Notes: a model not told the origin generated them from the letters alone. Positions 56,438 to 64,000 are shown, counted from the stretch's first letter. The stretch is DNA of 64,000 bases from Candidatus Saccharimonadota bacterium (GCA_027492635.1 JAPUEH010000007.1:62001-126000), one strand, 5' to 3'. Program-made: numbers and translations.

Positions 56438-56513
56438 GCACCCGTAGCTCAGTGGATAGAGCACTGGTCTTCGGAACCAGGTGTCGTACGTTCGAATCGT
56501 ACCGGGTGTACCA
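56438..56513 (+). tRNA. tRNA-Arg (anticodon TCG)
   Basis: Acceptor GCACCCG/CGGGTGT (G1-U72 wobble), D arm GCTC-AGTGGATA-GAGC, anticodon stem CTGGT/ACCAG with loop CTTCGGA (TCG at 56471-56473), T arm GTACG-TTCGAAT-CGTAC, encoded CCA. Confidence 0.95.
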
Positions 56514-56553
56514 AGTAAAAACGAGTAGTGTAGGCTACTCGTTTTTACTTGGT
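56510..56553 (+). terminator. Terminator fused to tRNA-Arg(TCG) 3' end
   Basis: The arm 56510-56528 starts with the discriminator base and CCA of the tRNA and pairs perfectly over 19 bp with 56535-56553 (ends TTTTTACTTGGT). Confidence 0.88.
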
Positions 56554-56588
56554 CTCCGCGGCTACGATGAGACCGCTATCGTATACTC

Positions 56589-59500
56589 TTAGTAAAATAC
56601 CGTATCACCCCAAGCTACTTCGGTAGTATTACGGGAGTAGTTGGTCGTAACGACGGGGGTGGTTTGGCTGCCTCCTGCGACACCAGTACCCAGCTGTCCC
56701 TGAGTATTGCTACCCCAGCAGAATATCTTGCCATTGGCGATGGCACAGGTATGGTCTGTACCCGCGGACACACTAAGTGGCTTATTTTGTTCGCCAAGTA
56801 GCGAAGCGCCATTTGCTTCGGTAACCGAGGCGGTGATCGAAGAGCTGCTGCTGCTTGTGCCGTTGCCAACTTTGCCGCTGGTCTGTGACCCCCAGCACTT
56901 GAGGTAGCCCGCAATCATGCCGCAGGAATGATTTGATCCAACGCTGATCGATGTCGTGTTGTTTGTTTCATCGGTGGTATTTGCTCGACGAACAATCATC
57001 GGTGTTGTTCGGTCGCTCGTACCGCCGCTACCTACACCCAGGCGATTGTCGGCTCCGGCCCCCCAGCATTTTGTAACGCCGCCCTCTACGGCACAGACGG
57101 AGCTGTCGCCTGCTTCTATGTTAGTCGTCGCACCTGTCATGCCCGATACAAGGGTTGGCGTCGTGGTGTTGCCAGATGTTGAGCCGCCATTGCCAATGCG
57201 ACCATTGCTGCGTATGCCCCAGCAGTATGGCTCTCCGTCGGCCACTGCGCAGGTGAAGTTATTGCCCGCAGTGATACTGGTGACGAGTTTGCCCGCGAGG
57301 TTGGTGGTGACTTTGACGGGGCTTGTGTAGGTGGTTGTGTTGCCTTGGCCGAGTTGACCATTGCTGTTTGATCCCCAACACCATGCATCACCGCTAGCAA
57401 TGGCACAGGTGTGGTTGGTGCCCGCAGAGATATCTGTGACGGCAAGTCCCGTGAGACCAGTAGCGGCAACCGGAAGATTGGAGGTGGTCATCGTACCATC
57501 ACCCAGCTGCCTGCTTCCATTTGCCCCCCAACAATATGCTCTATTGTCGGTGACTGAACAAGTATGGGTTGATCCCGCACTGATTTTTGATGTGTAGTTG
57601 GTGGTGAGGCCAATGACGCTTGTTGGCCTTGGCTGCTGCACATAGTTGCCTTGGCCGAGCTGACCACTTCCATTTGCCCCCCAGCAGAACGGCTGAGAGT
57701 TGATGATGGCGCAGGTATGGTTGGCGCCTGCACTTACTGCTGTGGCGGCCTCTCCTGCTGTAAGGCCTATTTCGTTGGTGGTGCGTGCCCACGGGAGGAG
57801 TGTAGAAGAGCTGCTGGTAAAGCCTCGTCCAAGCTGGCCGACAGTGTTGAAGCCTTTGCAATATACTGTCGAGTTGATGGTTACACATTGTGCGCCAGGT
57901 GTTAAGAAAAAGCCAAGTCCAGAAGATGCGTCGCTTCCTGCGCCTGTGCCAATGTCGGTAATTTTACCGCTTGGTAAACCAGGGATGGCTGATGGTGATG
58001 AATCGCCCACGACGATAGGGGTGGTGGTGCCCGGTTGGTTAAGCCCCCAGCAATAGATATTGCCACTACCGAGCATACACATAGGGCCATTTGTTTCGTC
58101 TCGTGCGGCAACAGTATTGACGAGTGCACCACCAAGATCGACGAGCTTTGGCCGGTTGCTGTTTGCGGTATTTTGTCCGCCATCACCGCGTAGACGTCCC
58201 CAGCAGTAGCCATTGCCTTCCGCTACTGCGCAGCCGGTGGCGCTACCTGCGGCGACAGAATTCGCTCGCTTGCCGCTGAGTGCGGAGCCGGTCATATCGG
58301 TTTTTTGTGTATTGGCTGCTTGTTGCGTGAGGCCGTTTGTTATTGTGTCACCACCTATGGACGCGGCGAAGTCGCCCCAACAATATACTTTGCCGCCAGT
58401 GGCGATAGCACAGGTACCTGCCATACCTGTCGATACATCAAGTGCTCGCTTACCTGCAAAGAGTGCAACACTTGTCTGCTCGCGATTGTCGCGGTTGGCA
58501 AACCCATAGACGGGTACAGGAGCTTTGCCCGGCTGGCTAGTAAGGAATGTAGTAGGCGGGGTTGTGAGGAGTCCTGCACAGAGGTACTTGCTATTTAGAC
58601 CGATCCAGTCTTTTTCTGTCCACCAGTCATTACAGCTAATACCGATACCTGCGATAGTCCCGCTGTACTTTGGTTGCCCTAGCTGGGCATAGTTATTGTT
58701 ACCCCAACAATATACTTTACCATTGGCAAGTCCGCATACGGCTACTCTGTCTGGGAATGAACCGGCTGACCATCCATAACTGATCTTGGTGACGTTGGCG
58801 CCATTTAGTGCTCCGGCGATATTGCTCGGTGCGTAGCGTGGCCCTGCAGCAAGGTCGTCAAACCCAAAGTAGAACACATCAGTAAGTCCGGCAAATGGAT
58901 TGAGCGTATTGAAAAGTTCCAGCAGGGATGTATCGCCGGTGCCAACCTGTCCGTATGAGTTTGATCCCCAGCATTGCCCTCGACCTTCTGCAACGGCACA
59001 AGCGCCGATTGAGCCTGCGGATACACTGTCGACACGTTTATTTGCTATGTGCTTGGTATTGACGCGCACGGGACTTGTTTTGTTGTCGGCACTGATGGCG
59101 CCTGTGATGCACTTCCAGCCAAGGATAGGGGTAAGGCATTCCGTGAGTCCCATTTGTCCGAGCGTGTTACTGCCCCAGCACCACAGTTCTTGATTGGCAA
59201 CAGAGCAACTAAAATGTTGACCAGACGAGATCTGCGTGACAGCGCGTCCTTGTGCGATAGGGATGTTGGATGCAGCGAGATTAAGTGGGATATTGATAAT
59301 GGTACGTTGTTCAAATGTGCGTGTGGGCGTGCTGCTGCCTGCATAGTAAAACGAGACTCTACCGATAGCAGTGATTTTTGCACCACTACTTGTAATGTCT
59401 GGATTTGCTCCACTTTTGGTTGGCGAAAGAACTTCAAACGTACTGCGGACCATACTGCTGCTCGTGCCGCTAACAAGCTGATTGCTACTCACGGTTGTTT

Positions 59501-59768
59501 GTCCGTCGCAGGCAAGGTGGGGTCTGAGGGTGCGTCCCTCCCATGCCGGCGTATCAACATTACCTGCTTGCTGAAGACAATTGTACGCCATAGCGGCACC
59601 CGCATTCGCGGCCTCTTTGGCTACGTTGTTGTAAAAAATTGTCTGAACCGAATTTGTCTGCGATGCGACATACTGCATGACGACAATGCCTAGTGACATC
59701 AAAACAAGAGAAAAGACAACCAGTGATGGAAGAATAAAACCTGATTTGCTGGAGTGGCTATAGCGCAC
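56589..59768 (-). CDS. Giant minor pilin with 14 RCC1-type repeats (putative pilus-tip adhesin)
   Basis: The 1059-residue protein starts with a prepilin-like leader MRYSHSSKSG then FILPSLVVFSLVLMSLGIVVMQYVA; Glu at +5 is replaced by Ser, as in GspK-like tip pseudopilins. After a linker come repeats with consensus S-A-G-x-x-H-T-C-A-I...Y-C-W-G-x-N-x-x-G-Q-L-G, the RCC1 pattern with an added Cys pair per repeat. I count 14, enough for two seven-bladed propellers. The disulfides fit an extracellular location. GTG 59768 overlaps the upstream pilin-like gene by 11 nt. A tip adhesin recognising a host or surface is inferred; RCC1-like folds also occur in non-adhesive roles. Confidence 0.88.
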   Translation of the reverse strand: MRYSHSSKSGFILPSLVVFSLVLMSLGIVVMQYVASQTNSVQTIFYNNVAKEAANAGAAMAYNCLQQAGNVDTPAWEGRTLRPHLACDGQTTVSSNQLVSGTSSSMVRSTFEVLSPTKSGANPDITSSGAKITAIGRVSFYYAGSSTPTRTFEQRTIINIPLNLAASNIPIAQGRAVTQISSGQHFSCSVANQELWCWGSNTLGQMGLTECLTPILGWKCITGAISADNKTSPVRVNTKHIANKRVDSVSAGSIGACAVAEGRGQCWGSNSYGQVGTGDTSLLELFNTLNPFAGLTDVFYFGFDDLAAGPRYAPSNIAGALNGANVTKISYGWSAGSFPDRVAVCGLANGKVYCWGNNNYAQLGQPKYSGTIAGIGISCNDWWTEKDWIGLNSKYLCAGLLTTPPTTFLTSQPGKAPVPVYGFANRDNREQTSVALFAGKRALDVSTGMAGTCAIATGGKVYCWGDFAASIGGDTITNGLTQQAANTQKTDMTGSALSGKRANSVAAGSATGCAVAEGNGYCWGRLRGDGGQNTANSNRPKLVDLGGALVNTVAARDETNGPMCMLGSGNIYCWGLNQPGTTTPIVVGDSSPSAIPGLPSGKITDIGTGAGSDASSGLGFFLTPGAQCVTINSTVYCKGFNTVGQLGRGFTSSSSTLLPWARTTNEIGLTAGEAATAVSAGANHTCAIINSQPFCWGANGSGQLGQGNYVQQPRPTSVIGLTTNYTSKISAGSTHTCSVTDNRAYCWGANGSRQLGDGTMTTSNLPVAATGLTGLAVTDISAGTNHTCAIASGDAWCWGSNSNGQLGQGNTTTYTSPVKVTTNLAGKLVTSITAGNNFTCAVADGEPYCWGIRSNGRIGNGGSTSGNTTTPTLVSGMTGATTNIEAGDSSVCAVEGGVTKCWGAGADNRLGVGSGGTSDRTTPMIVRRANTTDETNNTTSISVGSNHSCGMIAGYLKCWGSQTSGKVGNGTSSSSSSITASVTEANGASLLGEQNKPLSVSAGTDHTCAIANGKIFCWGSNTQGQLGTGVAGGSQTTPVVTTNYSRNTTEVAWGDTVFY

Positions 59769-60564
59769 GTGAGTTACCCTTTGTCATTTTACGATACGAA
59801 TTGAGAGCGGGCTCATCGTCCGGACTACTTGTGGTGGTTTGAATATCAACCCGGATGCTTGGTATGGACTGTGCCATACTATCTGCTGCTTCGATTGTTG
59901 AAGTGTAGATGTCATCCTGTGCAGTCTGGTCTGTTGGCTCTGCAAAATATTGTACACTGAAACGGCTTACGTTTGTAGCGATGACGACGTCACGCTCTCG
60001 GCATGTTGTGCCGTTTGGCGTGGTGCAGGTGCGTCGTTGCCCGATTGTTTGTCCGGCACAATACGGCGCAGATGGTGTTGGCTCCACGAGTATTCGTCTG
60101 TAGAGCGTAGAATTTTTGACAAAATAAATGATATTATTGGTGACTGGTCGCCGACCTATACCACCAATGGCGCATGGGCTTGGCGTCTCGTCAAAATAGA
60201 CAATGCGGCGATCGCTGTCTTGGGGTGCCGCAGTGGTCGCATACGTGCGCAAAATAAGGATACGGTGATTTTCGTCTTGGCCTTGAAGCTGCCAGCCTGC
60301 GCTGATTGGCGATGCACTTGACTCGCTGTCTGCAACACTATTTGTTGCTAGGAATGAATACGTCAGCGGAATGTCGGCCTGGATAGCCGATAGCGCGGAT
60401 TGGTTGTTGCGAATTTGCTCGGAAGTGCTAATAATCTGAGAGCTGTTGGCTGTCAGATTGACGAGAATGCCGATAATTCCCACAAGAATAATAGTAGCAA
60501 TTGCCATGGCAACGAGCAGTTCGGGTATAGTGAAGCCACGTTGTTTAGAAGACATAGGTTGCAT
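59758..60564 (-). CDS. PilW/PilJ-like minor pilin
   Basis: The 268-residue protein has leader ...SSKQRG then FTIPELLVAMAIATIILVGIIGILVNLT, with Glu at +5, followed by a large soluble domain with several Cys (PSPCAIGG, APYCAGQ, RRTCTTPNGTTCRERD). Size and order in the operon fit a PilW-type minor pilin that helps prime assembly. Two ATGs (60564, 60555) are possible; both overlap the end of the upstream pilin gene, and the next gene overlaps its 3' end by 11 nt. Confidence 0.87.
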   Translation of the reverse strand: MQPMSSKQRGFTIPELLVAMAIATIILVGIIGILVNLTANSSQIISTSEQIRNNQSALSAIQADIPLTYSFLATNSVADSESSASPISAGWQLQGQDENHRILILRTYATTAAPQDSDRRIVYFDETPSPCAIGGIGRRPVTNNIIYFVKNSTLYRRILVEPTPSAPYCAGQTIGQRRTCTTPNGTTCRERDVVIATNVSRFSVQYFAEPTDQTAQDDIYTSTIEAADSMAQSIPSIRVDIQTTTSSPDDEPALNSYRKMTKGNSRAL

Positions 60565-61018
60565 ACTCCACAGTGTTTAGTTGACCTTCAAATCCGTAGG
60601 TGACAATAGACTTGAGTTTGACTGGTTTGTGGGTGCCGCAATCTTGCGGAGAAAATGCGCGTACCTCTTGTGTGAGCGTGCCAAGATTACCTGGATCTGG
60701 CTCGCGGCTCGTGGGCGCAAGTATCTGTGTGCCTGGAGCATTGGCATTGAGTGCGAGGTTGTTGGGGTTGCCAGAGCCGACAGTGGTGCTACAGGTATAG
60801 CCTGGGCCGGGTGTATCTGTGACTGATGTTGCTGTTGGAAATTTAGCCAGATTGGAGCGCGCGATATCATTGGCTATGGATTGGCGGATAAGCGAAAGTT
60901 GTTGAGCGCTTGTGGCGCGATACATCTGAATGAAAAAGACTAGAAAAATACTTGCGAGCACGACCGTGACGAGCATCTCGACAATTGTAAAACCAGCATT
61001 ATTATATGATCCCCTCAT
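60545..61018 (-). CDS. Minor pilin (first gene of the RCC1-pilin operon)
   Basis: The 157-residue protein has leader MRGSYNNAG then FTIVEMLVTVVLASIFLVFFIQMYRA with Glu at +5, and a soluble domain with Cys at YTCSTTV and PQDCGTH. ATG 61018 is chosen because the upstream frame (to 61093) crosses a TACAAT box (minus strand, 13 nt before this ATG). It overlaps the next gene by 20 nt. Together with 59758-60564 and 56589-59768 it forms a minor-pilin set analogous to PilV-W-X plus tip protein. Confidence 0.85.
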   Translation of the reverse strand: MRGSYNNAGFTIVEMLVTVVLASIFLVFFIQMYRATSAQQLSLIRQSIANDIARSNLAKFPTATSVTDTPGPGYTCSTTVGSGNPNNLALNANAPGTQILAPTSREPDPGNLGTLTQEVRAFSPQDCGTHKPVKLKSIVTYGFEGQLNTVEYATYVF

Positions 61019-61142
61019 AGCGCTTGTGGTTATTGTAGCAGAAAATACCATAAAACAGTAGGAAAATGACACAGATTTACTTTCAGGGGTCACTTGATTT
61101 TGCGGTGAATATAGTGTAGTATGTGTGAAGCGTTGATGCTGC

Positions 61143-61219
61143 GGGCCAGTAGCTCAGCTGGTTAGAGCACCTGCCTCTTAAGCAGGGTGTCGAGGGTTCG
61201 AGCCCCTCCTGGCCCTCCA
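61143..61219 (+). tRNA. tRNA-Lys (anticodon CTT)
   Basis: Acceptor GGGCCAG/CTGGCCC, D arm GCTC-AGCTGGTTA-GAGC, anticodon stem CCTGC/GCAGG with loop CTCTTAA (CTT at 61177-61179), T arm GAGGG-TTCGAGC-CCCTC, encoded CCA. Confidence 0.95.
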
Positions 61220-61262
61220 AAGAAAAAATCACCTTGCTACTGCTGGGTGATTTTTTCTTGGA
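61216..61262. terminator. Terminator fused to tRNA-Lys(CTT) 3' end
   Basis: The arm 61216-61233 starts with T73-CCA of the tRNA and pairs with 61245-61262 (ends TTTTTTCTTGGA) apart from one bulged A. It also serves the convergent gene ending at 61273. Confidence 0.85.
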
Positions 61263-61272
61263 AAACGCCGTG

Positions 61273-61776
61273 CTATTTGTCTAAAGTATTTTTGGCAGCG
61301 GGCACAAATTCTGGTGTTGCATTGCCTGATTCTACAGGGGAGGGTATTGCGCCAGGTGCGGTCTGCTTCCAGGTAGACTTGTCAAAGCCAAGAATGAGCA
61401 TCCAGATAACAGGTACAAACAAATAGAGTACGACATACCAGCCTTCTTTGCCGAGTTTGAGGCCAATGTTGTAAGCGGCTATTGCCATGAAGACGATAGA
61501 GACGATGTTGACAAGGGGAATAAGCGCAACAAGTGCCCACCAGCCTGCCTGGTCGCCAAGTCGAAGAAAAACCCACATGTTGTAGACAGGGATGAGGGAT
61601 TTCCATCCAGCCTCGCCGGCCTTTGTAAACAGTTTCCACATTGCAATAACGCTGACAATGTATATGGCAAGGGCGACAAGCAGGAATATGCCAAAGATTG
61701 ACAAAAAGGCTGCTCCAGCCGCCGCAGAGACCGCTGTGTCGTCTGCAAATAGTTGTTCTGGCTGAGAATTGTTCAT
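61273..61776 (-). CDS. DUF5684-like membrane protein
   Basis: The 167-residue protein has three to four helices and the family-like sequence MWKLFTKAGEAGWKSLIPVYNMWVFLRLGDQAGWWALVALIPLVNIVSIVFMAIAAYNIGLKLGKEGWYVVLYLF: the K-A-G-x-x-G-W-x-x-x-I-P-x-Y-N core. These proteins are widespread and uncharacterised, sometimes next to signal peptidases. AAGGAAG lies 4 nt before the ATG and TATAGT further upstream, giving a short leader. Confidence 0.85.
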   Translation of the reverse strand: MNNSQPEQLFADDTAVSAAAGAAFLSIFGIFLLVALAIYIVSVIAMWKLFTKAGEAGWKSLIPVYNMWVFLRLGDQAGWWALVALIPLVNIVSIVFMAIAAYNIGLKLGKEGWYVVLYLFVPVIWMLILGFDKSTWKQTAPGAIPSPVESGNATPEFVPAAKNTLDK

Positions 61777-61847
61777 AGTGCTTCCTTGTGATTAGATTGG
61801 TGACTACACTATAGCACTGTGTATCGATATGCTACAATACTACAGAT

Positions 61848-62657
61848 ATGAAACTACTTTCCGGATCAGAACTTGTCGGTTTTATCAAAGAGCGGCAAGC
61901 CAAGCAGGTGCGTAATCTCAAGCAGGCACATCATGTAGCACCAGCCTTGGCGATTGTTCGTTGTAATCCGGACAATGAAGTTATCTCGACGTATATTCGA
62001 TTAAAACAGGCGTATGGCGAAGATATCGGCGTGGCTGTGGAAGTGTATTCCGAGACGAGAGAGACGATAGAGCAGCGCATTGACGAGCTCAACACTCGTG
62101 ATGATATACATGGCGTGATCGTGCAGCTGCCAGTTGTGCCAAACGACATCACGACAAGTGTACTTGAAAGGGTTGTTACGCACAAAGATGTTGACGGCTT
62201 ATCAAGTGCGACAGAGTTTGATCCTGCGACGCCTATGGCAATCCTATGGCTGCTTGCTGGCTATAACGTATCGCTCGACAAGGTGGCGGTCGTAGGGCAG
62301 GGGCGACTAGTCGGCACCCCGCTTGTGCGTATGCTCAAGGCTTCTGGTGTTGATGTTGTGGCGTATGACAAAGAGTTTGATGGCGACTTGGCGTATGAGC
62401 TGCAACAGGCGCGAGTAGTGATAACCGCAACGGGACAGCCAGGCTTGATTCGATCGGATATGCTTGCTCCAGGTACGGTAGTTGTTGATGCGGGCACGGC
62501 TAGCGAAGACGGTGTGATTGTAGGCGATTTGGCCCCAGATGTGCGCGAACGGCACGATTTAACAATGACGCCAGAGCGGGGAGGTGTAGGTCCTCTTACT
62601 GTAGCCGCATTGTTTGACAATGTGCTTCGTGCGGCATGTCAGCAGGCTACTTCTTAG
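61848..62657 (+). CDS. folD: Methylene-THF dehydrogenase/cyclohydrolase FolD
   Basis: FolD interconverts 5,10-methylene-, methenyl- and 10-formyl-THF. The 269-residue protein has STYIRLKQAYGEDIGV (catalytic Y..K), GVIVQLPVVPND, the D-G-L-S-S motif (KDVDGLSSAT), the dinucleotide loop VVGQGRLVGTPLVRML, and VVDAGT...PERGGVGPLTVAALFDNV. It continues the pathway started by GlyA at 53455. TACAAT (61833-61838) ends 9 nt before the ATG. The stop shares TTAG with the response regulator. Confidence 0.96.
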   Translation: MKLLSGSELVGFIKERQAKQVRNLKQAHHVAPALAIVRCNPDNEVISTYIRLKQAYGEDIGVAVEVYSETRETIEQRIDELNTRDDIHGVIVQLPVVPNDITTSVLERVVTHKDVDGLSSATEFDPATPMAILWLLAGYNVSLDKVAVVGQGRLVGTPLVRMLKASGVDVVAYDKEFDGDLAYELQQARVVITATGQPGLIRSDMLAPGTVVVDAGTASEDGVIVGDLAPDVRERHDLTMTPERGGVGPLTVAALFDNVLRAACQQATS

Positions 62658-63025
62658 CGCTTTGCGAGTTCTTCTTTGACACGTGCGACGACTTGTCGCG
62701 GCGTGAGGTCCGCCTTGACGATATAGCCATTAATTCCAAGCGTCTTTAGTTCTCGTGGCGACTCTTCCTCGCCAAGATTTGTCATAATCATCACAGGAAT
62801 TTGCTTACCCCAGTCATGTGACCGAATTTGCCTTAGTGCTGTGACGCCATCTACTTCTGGCATTTGTAGGTCGAGTAGTATGAGGTCTGGGCGAAATTTT
62901 TTGACAAGCTCCACGCCCGCACCGCCATCACTGGCGATCTGCACGTCAAACTGCTCTGCTTCAAACTTCATTCGATACATCTGGTTGATGGTCGGGTCGT
63001 CTTCGATAATGGCTATCTTGGTCAT
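62654..63025 (-). CDS. Single-domain (CheY-like) response regulator
   Basis: The 123-residue protein is one receiver domain: acidic pair in KIAIIEDDPTINQMY, phospho-acceptor Asp in DLILLDLQMPEVDG, the Thr in VMIMTNLGEEE, and the switch Lys in GYIVKADLTPRQV. It has no output domain, so it must act through a partner such as a kinase, phosphotransfer protein or, by analogy, pilus-control proteins. No kinase is adjacent. TACACT on the minus strand (63037 to 63032) ends 6 nt before the ATG. The stop shares TTAG with folD. Confidence 0.93.
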   Translation of the reverse strand: MTKIAIIEDDPTINQMYRMKFEAEQFDVQIASDGGAGVELVKKFRPDLILLDLQMPEVDGVTALRQIRSHDWGKQIPVMIMTNLGEEESPRELKTLGINGYIVKADLTPRQVVARVKEELAKR

Positions 63026-63118
63026 GGTATTAGTGTAGCATATGTAGAAATGAATATCGGAGTGTTTACAAAACGCAATATATATGATAAATTGCGTAAT
63101 ACTACACGGTGTCTATAG

Positions 63119-64000
63119 ATGAAAGAACGTAGAAATAGCAATTCCAACAAAAAATGTACGACCGCAGCGATTGCTGCTGGCGTCAGTACTGCTGCGCTAG
63201 GATATGTTGGGTACAAGACTGGCATAGCGCCGGATTTTTTGAATTCGACTATAGAGCCAACGCCGCCGACATTACCAGCTGTTGTTGACGGTATGGTGGC
63301 AGTGAATGAAGGCATACGAGTCGCGGCTCCTGTAGCGGCTATTGGTGCGGGTGGACTCGCGGTATATTATACTGTCGCGGGTCTGATGGACAAAAAAGCA
63401 CGCGCGCTCAATACGTTTTCGCGAGCCGACTATGCTGGCACGGACGAGGCAATGCAACCCTCATCGAGATTGTCCGGCAAACTCAATACACTCAAAAAAG
63501 GTACGGGAGTAGCCGCTCTCGCAATTGTACTAACCAGTGCAACGTCTGGCGTTGAGCACGAGGTATCTAATGGTCCGCTTCGCCCTATCGATGCGGTGAC
63601 GGATTTAGTCTCGCAGGGTGATTCCGATACTATGGCCTACGTGCTCCAGGGAAGCCACAATACCTTTATGGATGATAGCTATATTGAGAAAAAACGTCTT
63701 GATCCAGTGGTTGCCGATGCTGCGAGTCACGGTATTCCTATTATCCCTTTCAAAAAAGAGCTTCTTAATATCAATGACACGTCGGCAATTCAAATATCAC
63801 TGCCAGATGCGTTGTTTGAATCAATTATACAAACTCCTGTTGATGCGTCATGTGACACGATACCTGTCATTGTTGATGAGACGGTGAAGAAGTCTGTGGG
63901 CGATACGATCTCTATCAATGGCGTGCCAGCGCAGGTCGCGCAGGTAAAAGAGGGCATGGCGCAAATGAATCGTAGCATCGCGATCGTTGCTTCAAGTGAT
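63119..64000 (+). CDS. Membrane protein with FtsX/MacB-like extracellular segment (3' end outside window)
   Basis: The frame from ATG 63119 stays open for 294 codons to the window end. The visible part has a basic N terminus, a hydrophobic segment (about 16-33), a second and third (about 77-93 and 130-145), and then a soluble region with VGDTISINGVPAQVAQVKEG, the G-D-x-I-x-I-x-G-x-x-x-x-V pattern seen in the periplasmic domains of FtsX/MacB-type ABC permeases. The order of helices is not that of a standard permease, so the call is tentative. Confidence 0.55.
   Translation, partial: MKERRNSNSNKKCTTAAIAAGVSTAALGYVGYKTGIAPDFLNSTIEPTPPTLPAVVDGMVAVNEGIRVAAPVAAIGAGGLAVYYTVAGLMDKKARALNTFSRADYAGTDEAMQPSSRLSGKLNTLKKGTGVAALAIVLTSATSGVEHEVSNGPLRPIDAVTDLVSQGDSDTMAYVLQGSHNTFMDDSYIEKKRLDPVVADAASHGIPIIPFKKELLNINDTSAIQISLPDALFESIIQTPVDASCDTIPVIVDETVKKSVGDTISINGVPAQVAQVKEGMAQMNRSIAIVASSD

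Noticed and set aside
3-64000. Alternative genetic code (UGA read as Gly)
   Set aside because: UGA ends several genes exactly where overlaps with the next start are expected (6881, 43217, minus strand 39031), and no in-frame UGA lies within conserved domains.
1-64000. CRISPR array, insertion sequence or intact prophage
   Set aside because: No regularly spaced direct repeats, transposase, integrase or phage structural gene is seen; only the tRNA-Lys duplication hints at past integration.

Overview
The window reads as a chromosome segment of a Candidatus Saccharibacteria (TM7, Patescibacteria/CPR) genome. This is inferred from family content and style rather than from a marker search. Genes are tightly packed and often overlap. 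Type IV pilus genes are prominent, with pilin-like proteins at several loci. Envelope proteins carry Cys-rich repeats. There is little biosynthesis beyond one-carbon steps (glyA, folD) and cell-wall building. UGA acts as a normal stop (for example in the overlap at 6878-6881), so this is genetic code 11, not the UGA-Gly code of Gracilibacteria/Absconditabacteria. Base composition is roughly even.

Layout. 1-1494: end of an unrecognised gene and a CIRCE-controlled dnaJ. 1646-5463: a VirB6/TrbL-like membrane protein, then a divergent two-gene module around a shared palindromic operator. 5802-9679: a DUF1704/MATCAP-type HExxxH peptidase coupled to two ATP-grasp ligases (one RimK), with a DUF192 protein and a membrane protein downstream. 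9727-11344: tRNA-Lys with a duplicated 3' end and an LPKTG surface protein. 11470-21453: comEC, yebC between two copies of a structured repeat, ruvC-ruvA-ruvB interleaved with envelope genes (lamin-tail surface protein, class A PBP), a decayed cyclase and a PH-domain protein. 21462-29946: pilin, recA-recX, and pilBCMNO plus a small partner on the minus strand. 30021-34459: tsaE-tsaB, RNase Y, Nudix, membrane protein, LysM-CHAP hydrolase. 34674-40302: a lambda-R-like muramidase, tRNA-Pro, YgjV-like and OpgC-like membrane proteins, peroxiredoxin, NADAR protein, GatD-MurT. 40390-49512: a cluster with a membrane-anchored double-AAA+ Clp ATPase, a second VirB6-like protein and a large single-pass protein. 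49657-56513: four tRNAs, cupin, nucleotidase, an HTH-MurA fusion, glyA, a main pilin candidate, murB. 56589-61018: a minor-pilin operon ending in a 1059-residue RCC1-repeat pilin. 61143-64000: tRNA-Lys, DUF5684-like protein, folD, a response regulator and a partial membrane protein.

How it fits together. Cell wall (MurA, MurB, MurT-GatD, PBP1, two hydrolases), DNA uptake and recombination (type IV pili, ComEC, RecA, RecX, RuvABC) and surface adhesion (LPKTG protein, lamin-tail protein, RCC1 tip pilin) dominate. This suits a small epibiotic cell that touches a host and takes up DNA.

Three layout rules recur. First genes of transcription units usually have a TAnnnT -10 box ending 6-10 nt before the start codon, with no Shine-Dalgarno, which implies leaderless mRNA, while internal and a few special genes have strong Shine-Dalgarno sites. 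Five convergent gene pairs share their stop codons in one YTAG tetranucleotide. Several tRNA terminators pair with the tRNA's own 3' CCA.

The best candidates for undescribed biology are the DUF1704 plus two ATP-grasp operon, the paired structured elements around yebC, the Clp/VirB6-like membrane cluster, and the HTH-MurA fusion with a palindrome on its own promoter.
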